Assembly: GCA_002298995.1 (NCBI GenBank)
Contig: DBMO01000076.1
Location: 3,384-57,512 of the forward strand
DNA: 54,129 nucleotides
From: Desulfarculales bacterium UBA696
GTDB lineage: Bacteria; Desulfobacterota; Syntrophobacteria; Syntrophobacterales; Syntrophobacteraceae
Reading direction: 5' to 3'
Position numbers and translations under genes: made by a program. The notes beneath the pieces are model-generated. The model searched no databases, had not been told where the DNA came from, and was given only the letters and a program-made list of their open reading frames with translations. Shown here in pieces: positions 16,371 through 23,328 of the stretch; positions within the stretch are counted from its first letter, which is position 1; every line of letters begins with the position of its first letter.

Positions 16371-19028
16371 TCATTCCGGCACACTTACGGGCAGGTCGAT
16401 TGTGAAACAGGCGCCTTTTCCAGGCTCGCTTCTCACATCGATTGCCCCATTGTGCTGTTCCACAATCCACTGAGTTATCGAAAGCCCGAGACCCGTCCCG
16501 GCCGGCTTAGTGGTGTAGAAGGGGTTGAAGATCTGCGCTATTACCCGCTCATCAATCCCGGCTCCGGTATCGCATACCGACAGGGAAACGTAGCGCTGCG
16601 CCTTTTTTGAAGAGGTTGCAACGGACTTCTCGCAAAGCGAAATCGTCAGGTCCCCTCCCGAGGGCATTACCTCGATTGCATTTAGCACCAGGTTGAGCAA
16701 TGCCTGCTGGATCTGCTGAGGGTCGACCAGAATCTTCGGAAGACCTTCCGAGAACTCCATGCGCACCTCTATATCGTGACTCTTTACCTTTTGCGTAACC
16801 AGGAAAATAACCGAGTTTACGATCTCGCTCGCATCGGTGGGCAGCACCTTGGGCTGGCTCGCCCGCGCGAAGCTCAGAAGATTTCTGATCGTACCGTCCA
16901 GCCGGCGAACCTGCTGGAGGATTTCCTTAACGACCTCTTTTCTTTCGTCATCCAGGTTGATGTGGGACGAGAGCACCTGAATGGCGGAACCGATTCCGGC
17001 CAGCGGATTCTTTATCTCATGGGCCAGACCGGATGCGAGCTGTCCAAGTGAGGCAAGCTTGTCCATTCGCCTGATCCTGGCCTCTATTTCTCTTTTACCT
17101 GAAATGTCCCGAAATACCCACGTATTTCCGCTTGGGTTGCCGTCCTTGTCTTTTAGCGGGGTGAGAAAGATCTCGACGGGGACCTTTTCTCCGCTTCTCT
17201 TCGTAATTTCGGTCTCGCCCTGAAATCCTCCTTCGCCACCCTTGATAAACAGGGTAGTGCAGTGATCGACTCCGCAGAGGACTTCCTGGATTGATTTTCC
17301 CAGGATTTCGGCCTCGTCCCAGCCCAGGAACTCCCCGCCGGCCCTGTTTACGAAGGTGATGGTCCCTTCCCTGGTACAGGTAATGATACCGCCGGAGAGG
17401 TGCTGGATGATGCTTTCGTTGAAGCTCCTTATTTCGCTGAGTTCTTCGACTTTTTGCCGCAGCTGCTCGTTTATTTCTTCGAGCTGTTTTTGTCCCAGGT
17501 CGATCTTTCTTTCGAGGCCCCCGTAGAGGACGGCATTTTCGACCGCCACCGATACGTGGGACATAAAAGTCATCAGGAGCCTCATCTCGTGCCTGGAGAT
17601 TTCTTTTCTCTCCGAGTGCAATTTATCCGCGAGCAAAATCCCAAGCACCTGGTCCCTGACGACCAGGGGAATTGCTATGAACGAGCAGCTTCCAAATAGA
17701 AGCAGGTTTACTATATCGCTCTTCTTTAAAACTTCCTGTTTGAAGTATTCACAGTTGCCGCAAACGGACATCCTCTCTTTAAGGGAGATGTCCCGCATAT
17801 TCTGGCTGCAGCGAGTCCCTTTCGTCATCCAGCAGCGTAAATCCAGGTTGCCGTAAACCGGGCAATCCCGCTTTCCGCAGCTCTGGAATTCCCAGCATCC
17901 GGTGATCCCCGTCCGATCGATGATCGGGAAAGCCGCGGTATCCTGCACGAGGATAGGTTCTTTTCTGGTCATTGCCTGGAGCAGGACGCCGTCGAGTTCC
18001 TCCCTGGGTATTGCCACCTGGAGTACCAGTTCCTCATCGATCCCGAGGGCCCACTTCCCGGTAAGTATATCCTGCGTCTCATTGAAAACCGTCAACACCA
18101 CCCGGTCGAACCCCAGGCTCCTCGTAACACTTTCGAGGGCCACCCTGAGGATATCATCGAATCTCAGTGTGCGGCTGATCGCGCCGGTCGCCTCGTAGAG
18201 AATATTGAGTTCGGAGATCCGGGCACGCAGGTCATCATTCATGCTGCGCAGGAGTTCCTTTTGGACCTCCTCCCTGTGCCTCATGCTCTGGAGGTGTTTT
18301 ACCATGTAGTTGAAGCTCTGGCCGAGCCTGCCCAGCTCATCCCAGCTCTTGACGGGGACTTCTATGTCGAGGTTGCCCGCCTCCACCTCAGACATCTTGG
18401 TCGAAAGATCGTGGATCTGTCTGCCTATGAACCGGAGAAAGAAAAGGAGCATGGCTCCGCATACCATGAAGAGGATTGCGAAACCCGCAACCAACTGCAT
18501 TCTTGCATGGGACACGAGCTTTGCTTCGATCGGGGCAAGTGAGAGATCCACATTGAGGTAGGCAAGTCCACCGGGCCTGTCGCCGTGGCAGGTTTTGCAT
18601 GTTTCGTTATGAAGCAAAGCAAGTGTTTCGAGGGATTTTTCGCCTTCAGCGCCGCTGAGGAGGATCTTCTTCCCCGCCGTGTGAGAGAATTTCCCAATAT
18701 CGACGACCCTTCCCATCTCGTCGGGCTTGGTCGATGCAAGGATTTTCCCCCGCTCATCGAGCACCCGTACCATCATGAATTTCTTGAGCGAAGCCAGAGT
18801 CCTGATAATGATCGCCGTATCGTTGCAGCGCCCCTCCTCCATCGCCTCGCGTACATTGTCCTGAACCGCTTCGGAAAAAGATTCGACCTCCTCCTTTGCG
18901 GACTCGAATATGAATGATTTTTCGATCTCCGAACAAAGCAGTGTACTCACTCCCAAAGAAGCCGCGAGCGTCAGCGCCAGGAAGGCCACCATTCGCTTGT
19001 TCAGACTAGTCGAAAAAGACCTCATCAT
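16371..19028 (-). CDS. Membrane sensor histidine kinase with a periplasmic CXXCH haem motif and a Cys-rich GAF domain
   Basis: An 885-residue kinase. TM1 is about 13-31, the periplasmic part 35-177, TM2 178-200, HAMP 200-255, GAF 285-500, PAS 535-650, HisKA with His670 in GLAHEIKNPL, then HATPase (NLVLNAIEVM, DTGAGID, GTGLGLSI). The periplasmic part contains CKTCH at 144-148, the c-type haem attachment pattern. The GAF region holds seven cysteines between 378 and 426 in the pattern CW-x4-C-x4-C ... CW-x6-C ... C-x2-C, like the 'two-CW' cysteine domain of other signalling proteins; metal binding is inferred. The start ATG overlaps the upstream TPR gene's stop by four bases, and the regulator follows directly. 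A redox or gas-sensing role fits both features. Confidence 0.9.
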   Translation of the reverse strand: MMRSFSTSLNKRMVAFLALTLAASLGVSTLLCSEIEKSFIFESAKEEVESFSEAVQDNVREAMEEGRCNDTAIIIRTLASLKKFMMVRVLDERGKILASTKPDEMGRVVDIGKFSHTAGKKILLSGAEGEKSLETLALLHNETCKTCHGDRPGGLAYLNVDLSLAPIEAKLVSHARMQLVAGFAILFMVCGAMLLFFLRFIGRQIHDLSTKMSEVEAGNLDIEVPVKSWDELGRLGQSFNYMVKHLQSMRHREEVQKELLRSMNDDLRARISELNILYEATGAISRTLRFDDILRVALESVTRSLGFDRVVLTVFNETQDILTGKWALGIDEELVLQVAIPREELDGVLLQAMTRKEPILVQDTAAFPIIDRTGITGCWEFQSCGKRDCPVYGNLDLRCWMTKGTRCSQNMRDISLKERMSVCGNCEYFKQEVLKKSDIVNLLLFGSCSFIAIPLVVRDQVLGILLADKLHSERKEISRHEMRLLMTFMSHVSVAVENAVLYGGLERKIDLGQKQLEEINEQLRQKVEELSEIRSFNESIIQHLSGGIITCTREGTITFVNRAGGEFLGWDEAEILGKSIQEVLCGVDHCTTLFIKGGEGGFQGETEITKRSGEKVPVEIFLTPLKDKDGNPSGNTWVFRDISGKREIEARIRRMDKLASLGQLASGLAHEIKNPLAGIGSAIQVLSSHINLDDERKEVVKEILQQVRRLDGTIRNLLSFARASQPKVLPTDASEIVNSVIFLVTQKVKSHDIEVRMEFSEGLPKILVDPQQIQQALLNLVLNAIEVMPSGGDLTISLCEKSVATSSKKAQRYVSLSVCDTGAGIDERVIAQIFNPFYTTKPAGTGLGLSITQWIVEQHNGAIDVRSEPGKGACFTIDLPVSVPE

Positions 19029-20065
19029 TCCGCCTTGAAGATCGATTGCAGTGCTTTTCTATAAGCCGTGAGGGCCTGTTCCTTCCGTCCCTCTTTTTCG
19101 TAGAGTCTTCCCAGATGGTAATTTACCTCGGCCCTGTCGAACTGGTTGTCCGGCAGGGACTCCAGCTCCCTTACCGCCTTACCGTTTTCGTTGCCAAGCT
19201 CCAGAGCCAGCGCCGTCCCGATGTGGCCCTTTCGCGAACTCGGGTCCAGGGTCAGCCCCTTTTGGAATAAATCCAGGGCGTCGCGCTGTTCCTTTTTCCT
19301 CAGCTGAATCAGACCGAGATATACGTAGGCTTCTCCGCAGTCGGTATCGAGCTGTATTGCCTTGGTTAACTGCTCGCGCGCGTTCTCATCCGCACCTTTC
19401 TGGAAAAGACCCTTGCCGAGGTTAAGATGCGTCCTGGCCTTGCTTTTCTCGTCCGAGGCGGCAAAGCCCTCGGGGCGCCGCTCCTTCTCGAGTTCCGCCC
19501 TGGTCTTTTTTCCCATGGCCACAAGCACTTCGCCTTCCGCGTCATCGGGGAGCGAGTGGGTGAAGGGCAATGCCTTTACCAGCCGGTGTTCCTGATCCAG
19601 CAGACCCAGCGTGGGCATTATATAGACTCCGTAGGCCGCATTGGCCTCCCGCTTTTCATCAAGCAAAATGTGGTGGGTCCATCCGTATTGGTTCTTTAGC
19701 GCCTTGACCTTTTCCCTGGCGTCGGGGTCGGCGATTATGGAGACGAATTCGAATCCTTCAGCCTTGAACTTCTGATGAAGAGCTTCGAGCCGGCTAATTA
19801 CCGCAAGAGACCTTTTCTCCTTTTCCGCCGATTCGGCCCACCAGAAAAGCAGGGCTACTTTCTTCCCTTTCAGGGAAGAGAGGGTGAAGTCAGTCCCTTC
19901 AAGTGTTTTCAACCGGATTTCCGGCACCTTTTTCCCGATTTCAACCGAGCGAAAGGCCAGGGCAAGCGACATCTCACATACGCTCGAAACGAAAGTTCCC
20001 AGGCAGATGAGTAATATGGATATCCAGATGGTTCTAGACAGGCCCGCTTCAAAATACCTGCTCAT
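19025..20065 (-). CDS. Exported thioredoxin-fold protein without catalytic cysteines, fused to TPR repeats
   Basis: A 346-residue protein. A signal or anchor segment (about 9-29) precedes an AhpC/TlpA-like thioredoxin fold (about 45-170) and TPR helices (about 200-346; for example AYVYLGLIQLRKKEQRDALDLFQKGL). In the place where TlpA has W-C-x-x-C after FWA, this protein reads LFWWAESAEKEKR, so both redox cysteines are missing and disulfide chemistry is unlikely. A scaffold or binding role near the cytochrome is an inference. Start ATG 20065 has a strong GGGAGG site; the frame is open to 20119. It lies 72 bases after the cytochrome and overlaps the kinase start. Confidence 0.85.
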   Translation of the reverse strand: MSRYFEAGLSRTIWISILLICLGTFVSSVCEMSLALAFRSVEIGKKVPEIRLKTLEGTDFTLSSLKGKKVALLFWWAESAEKEKRSLAVISRLEALHQKFKAEGFEFVSIIADPDAREKVKALKNQYGWTHHILLDEKREANAAYGVYIMPTLGLLDQEHRLVKALPFTHSLPDDAEGEVLVAMGKKTRAELEKERRPEGFAASDEKSKARTHLNLGKGLFQKGADENAREQLTKAIQLDTDCGEAYVYLGLIQLRKKEQRDALDLFQKGLTLDPSSRKGHIGTALALELGNENGKAVRELESLPDNQFDRAEVNYHLGRLYEKEGRKEQALTAYRKALQSIFKAE

Positions 20066-20137
20066 GACACCTCCCGAGATTATGGCCAACCCCCTCGAAA
20101 GCTCAGCTGGACCGGCCATGGATGTGCCTTTATCCGG

Positions 20138-21814
20138 TCAATAGCTAACCGGTTTTTCACGGTCATATGTAAACGTTTTGTGGCATCCTACAACGCATGT
20201 CCCCCCCGTTTCGGTTTGGGAGTATCGAATTGGATAACTCCAGTTATTCCCGAACGGGACCGCCTCCCTTATGTGCTTTGCTTGACCTCCGGCGTGGACC
20301 TCGTGGCAGGCCTTGCAGCTCCTGCCTTTCTTTGCCTTGTTGACGTGCACGAAATGCAGATTCCGGTCTCCGTTTCTGAAATTGGTCAACTCCGTTGTCT
20401 GATCCTTGGTCGCTATATCCTTATTGTGGCATTCGAAACAGATTGCATAATTTTCAGCCTTGTAGGGCGCGTAGAAATCCGCGGGAAAGGCCTTTTTCAA
20501 AATCTTTGGGAACTGGGAGCCGTGCGTCTGGTGACATGCGGCGCAATCGTCGGTTGAAACCGGCCCGTGTGGGTACTTGTTATTTTTTACCTTTTCACCG
20601 AGTTCCTTGTGGCATTTGAAGCAGATCTCCTTTAGAGACGCCTTCAGGAGCTTGGCATAATCGGAGTAATGAACGACATGGCAATCCTCGCAAGCGCCTT
20701 TTTCGACGGGCGAATGCCCGTACTTGGCGGTAGTAAGCGATTTCAGGGCATTGGTCGAAGCATGGCACGAGTTGCACAGATCGATGGGGTCCTTCAGCAG
20801 TTGCACCTTGTACGGTGAACCGTGCGGGTCGTGACACTTCTCGCAATTCTGGGCAACGGGCTGATGAACGTATTTTTTGGAGAGCCCTTTTCCCATTTCG
20901 CTGTGACAGGTTATGCAGACTTTCTCCGGCGGCGCGATAAGCAGTTTCTCGTTGTTCGACACATGCGGCTGGTGGCACTCGGTGCAACCCGTCTTTACCG
21001 GTGTATGAAGATTTGTATGATTCAGGATACTTGCATCATGGCAGCCGAAACATAGCCCCTGGGCCGAATCGCCCTTCAACTGAAACTTCATGCCGGATTG
21101 ATGCGGATCGTGACATCCAACGCAATCACCGTTCGCAATAGGTGGATGCACTATCTTGGCCTTGAACTTCTCCCGCTCCGCTTCATGGCATATATAACAG
21201 CCCTCGCCCCCTGGCCTCGATACCAGGTTCTTGTAGGGGCTTCCATGCGGGTTATGGCAGGCGATACAGGTCCCCGAACCCACCGGTCCATGCACGAACT
21301 TGTCTTTGCCCATCTTGGAATGACACTGCTCCGTGATACAGGTCGTGTTGGGGATCACCTTGGAATAGCTCGGGTTCTCGCCTTTCAGATCATGGCAGTC
21401 CTGGCACTGGTCTTCCTTGTTCCACTGGTAATGGGTGTAGAAGCGGCGGAATCCATCGGGGGCCTTGGCGCCGTCTTTGGCAAGAAAAACCGTAATCTTT
21501 TGGGGGGTGCTCCCTCCCTGGGCCGTCACCTCTATCTCGTTCAGCCCCGGCTTCAGACTGATCGGAAACATGAAGGCACCGGCCTTTACAGGCACTGTTG
21601 CGTTCCCCAGGACTTCCCCGCCTTTTATCTGACAGGTGACGCTCTTTATGCCGGGATCTTTCACGGCCCCGAGCATCCTTATCCGCTCGTGTTTTACAAC
21701 GCTCGAATTAGTCGGACTGAGGATGCGGAAGCCCTCGTCGGCCGTCCATATATAGGGTGCCGATAAAAGGACCAAAATCAGAGAAAAGGATAGCACGCAA
21801 AGGGCGCTCCTCAT
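20138..21814 (-). CDS. Periplasmic multihaem c-type cytochrome (14 CXXCH plus two variant motifs)
   Basis: A 558-residue exported cytochrome. A signal peptide (about 1-25) is followed by an immunoglobulin-like or bacterial surface domain (about 30-115) and then a long haem region built of paired CXXCH repeats with HGP/HxPH spacers, of the 'doubled CXXCH' type. Fourteen canonical CXXCH motifs can be counted, plus one CX4CH (CITEQCH, second in order) and one CX3CH (CVVGCH, last), giving up to 16 haems. Start: ATG 21814 with GGAGGTGAG upstream; the longer GTG start lies inside that ribosome site. It is the first gene of the cytochrome-TPR-kinase-regulator run. It is probably an electron carrier towards periplasmic or outer acceptors; the redox partner is not shown. 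Confidence 0.93.
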   Translation of the reverse strand: MRSALCVLSFSLILVLLSAPYIWTADEGFRILSPTNSSVVKHERIRMLGAVKDPGIKSVTCQIKGGEVLGNATVPVKAGAFMFPISLKPGLNEIEVTAQGGSTPQKITVFLAKDGAKAPDGFRRFYTHYQWNKEDQCQDCHDLKGENPSYSKVIPNTTCITEQCHSKMGKDKFVHGPVGSGTCIACHNPHGSPYKNLVSRPGGEGCYICHEAEREKFKAKIVHPPIANGDCVGCHDPHQSGMKFQLKGDSAQGLCFGCHDASILNHTNLHTPVKTGCTECHQPHVSNNEKLLIAPPEKVCITCHSEMGKGLSKKYVHQPVAQNCEKCHDPHGSPYKVQLLKDPIDLCNSCHASTNALKSLTTAKYGHSPVEKGACEDCHVVHYSDYAKLLKASLKEICFKCHKELGEKVKNNKYPHGPVSTDDCAACHQTHGSQFPKILKKAFPADFYAPYKAENYAICFECHNKDIATKDQTTELTNFRNGDRNLHFVHVNKAKKGRSCKACHEVHAGGQAKHIREAVPFGNNWSYPIRYSQTETGGTCVVGCHKTFTYDREKPVSY

Positions 21815-22407
21815 TTGCCTCACCTCCGAAACGACGGGTCAACAGTGAATATGGAATTTGATCGGTCTGGAAGTAAAACCTGCTGTCCCCGCACTGCATG
21901 GAGTGCAGCAATTTTCATTCCAATAACGAATCCGACTGTATTTGCCATAAATCTTTGGAACTTTCAATACTTGCCATGAAAATAAGACTGAGAACTAAAA
22001 TTCCGGCCGGAGGAGTCAGATGCCGCAACGGCAACTTTCAGCATATATTCGTCTGCCGATAACTCTTCGGACTCTCAGGACTTCCATCTATTTATCCCGC
22101 CAAAATAAAACTGCTCTCCAACGTCTTAATATCGGCAGGATGACTTAAATGGAAAAATGGAAATCTTTGCGGGAAGGCACATTTCAGCGAACTCCCGCAG
22201 ATTCGCGCCCGCAAGTGCCAAAGGGGAACGGTTACCTGAAAAGAAATTATTAAATCGCACCTAATATCGTACCATGTAGACAAAAATTGTCAAATTCCGG
22301 CTGCGGGAAATTTGCGCCGAGTCATCAAAACAGACTATCCGGCCGACACTTGCGGAGGGAATATCCGATTTATAGTTTTAATGTATCGATCTGCAAGGGG
22401 GTGAACT
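21815..22407. other. Divergent AT-richer intergenic region
   Basis: 593 bases between the cytochrome (minus) and a small plus-strand gene. It should hold the cytochrome promoter, but no convincing sigma-70 or -24/-12 site was found by eye. A short palindrome GCACT-N6-AGTGC lies at 21891-21906, about 80 bases upstream of the cytochrome start, and could be an operator. Confidence 0.4.
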
Positions 22408-22569
22408 ATGAAAGAGCAAAAGCGGAAACGGGAATGCAGCGAAGGCAATTCAATCTATCCGCACGGTTCGGGGTTTTGCAAGGATGTATACTGCATGAGC
22501 TGCATCGACGGTATCCTCGAAATGCATCCCGAAATAGGAACTGTCATGGACCTCTCCGAGGTCTGGTAG
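22408..22569 (+). CDS. Small cysteine-containing protein of unknown function (53 aa)
   Basis: ATG 22408 is preceded by a strong ribosome site (AAGGGGGTG, six bases away) and the frame runs 53 codons to TAG. The product is hydrophilic and has four cysteines, three of them close together (GFCKDVYCMSCIDG, residues 23-34), which could bind a metal. There is no signal peptide or membrane segment. It stands alone between long intergenic stretches. I do not recognise a family; the strong ribosome site and cysteine pattern are the only support. Confidence 0.5.
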   Translation: MKEQKRKRECSEGNSIYPHGSGFCKDVYCMSCIDGILEMHPEIGTVMDLSEVW

Positions 22570-22859
22570 GGAGTTGCCGGTTTCCGGTTGCGGGTTTCCG
22601 GCGGCCGATGCAGCTACCTGGTGCGGCTTAATGTGGGACAGCCTTTCCAGCCGGCCGGGTTTTGGACGGCAGCACTGCGGTATCGCTAAAGGCCGCACCC
22701 TCTTCATTGCAAGTCTTTAGCGTGCGATTAATGCAGGGTGGCAGGCCGGGGGTGCGCAGAAGAACTCAGACGGCGGAATAACGCTACTATTGACGGTTCT
22801 TAGCCTCTGTTGGCCTCGATCTCAGGTTATGGCGTGGTCTCCTGACCGCGCCATGCTCT

Positions 22860-22912
22860 CGACCGAAGGTCTCCAACTCTCTTGTCACTGCGAACCTGGA
22901 GACCTTCGGTCG
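22860..22912. repeat. Perfect 16-bp inverted repeat within the GGTCGGGAGACC repeat cluster
   Basis: CGACCGAAGGTCTCCA (22860-22875) and its exact reverse complement (22897-22912) are separated by 21 bases. Outer flanks (about 22826-22851 and 22927-22948) are also related in inverted orientation, so the whole block can fold into a long imperfect hairpin. Confidence 0.75.
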
Positions 22913-22926
22913 GGAATGGTTGGCAC

Positions 22927-22978
22927 GGTCGGGAGACCGCGCCGTAACTCGGGGTCGGGAGACCCTGCCACAACTCGG
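22927..22978. repeat. Two tandem copies of the 25-bp GGTCGGGAGACC repeat
   Basis: Units at 22927-22951 and 22952-22978 share GGTCGGGAGACC followed by GCC and AACTCGG. They match the tandem units at 19-92, showing a dispersed family. Confidence 0.75.
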
Positions 22979-23088
22979 GATGATTAGGCTAAGGCGCCGA
23001 AGTCCATGCAGCGTCTCCCTTTGCGGCACTTCGTGCCCTTCATATGGATCGCGGGGAGGGGTATTTCACTTAATCACTAATGGAGGGA

Positions 23089-23274
23089 TTATTCCTCGAT
23101 TACTATCTTGTGGTTCAGGAGCGACATGCTGCGGATCTTTCCCTTTACCACTTTCTGCTCCCCGAAAATACTCTCGATCCTTATCTGGCCGCCTTCGTTT
23201 TCGACCTTGTCGACGGATTCGAGTATGAGTTCTTCTTTGCCTTCCCTGAGTAGATATGCATTTGCCTCACACAT
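23089..23274 (-). CDS. CooT-family nickel-binding protein
   Basis: A 61-residue protein of the CooT family, small proteins first linked to nickel supply for carbon monoxide dehydrogenase, in which the N-terminal Met-Cys provides a Ni ligand. Here the protein starts MCEANAYLL with Cys2 in place, followed by the typical VDKVENEGGQIRIESIFGEQ and a C-terminal hydrophobic turn (LLNHKIVIEE). ATG 23274 has an AGGAG site; the frame extends ten codons further upstream (23304) but that would bury Cys2. No cooC/cooS genes lie nearby, so its client enzyme is elsewhere. Confidence 0.85.
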   Translation of the reverse strand: MCEANAYLLREGKEELILESVDKVENEGGQIRIESIFGEQKVVKGKIRSMSLLNHKIVIEE

Positions 23275-23328
23275 TATTTTCTCTCCTGTTTGGGACATCC
23301 GCAATCATAGTATGACCTGCCCGCCTTA

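Larger units (their letters stand above)
22570..23088. other. Repeat-rich intergenic region
   Basis: 519 bases without a supported gene. The second half (about 22825-22980) is built of copies, direct and inverted, of the GGTCGGGAGACC repeat family listed separately. The first half holds short GC-rich GGTTTCCGG repeats only. Confidence 0.5.

Noticed and set aside
22927..22978. Possible CRISPR-like array of 25-bp units
   Set aside because: The units are directly adjacent, only two or three per site, diverged, and have no unique spacers or cas genes.
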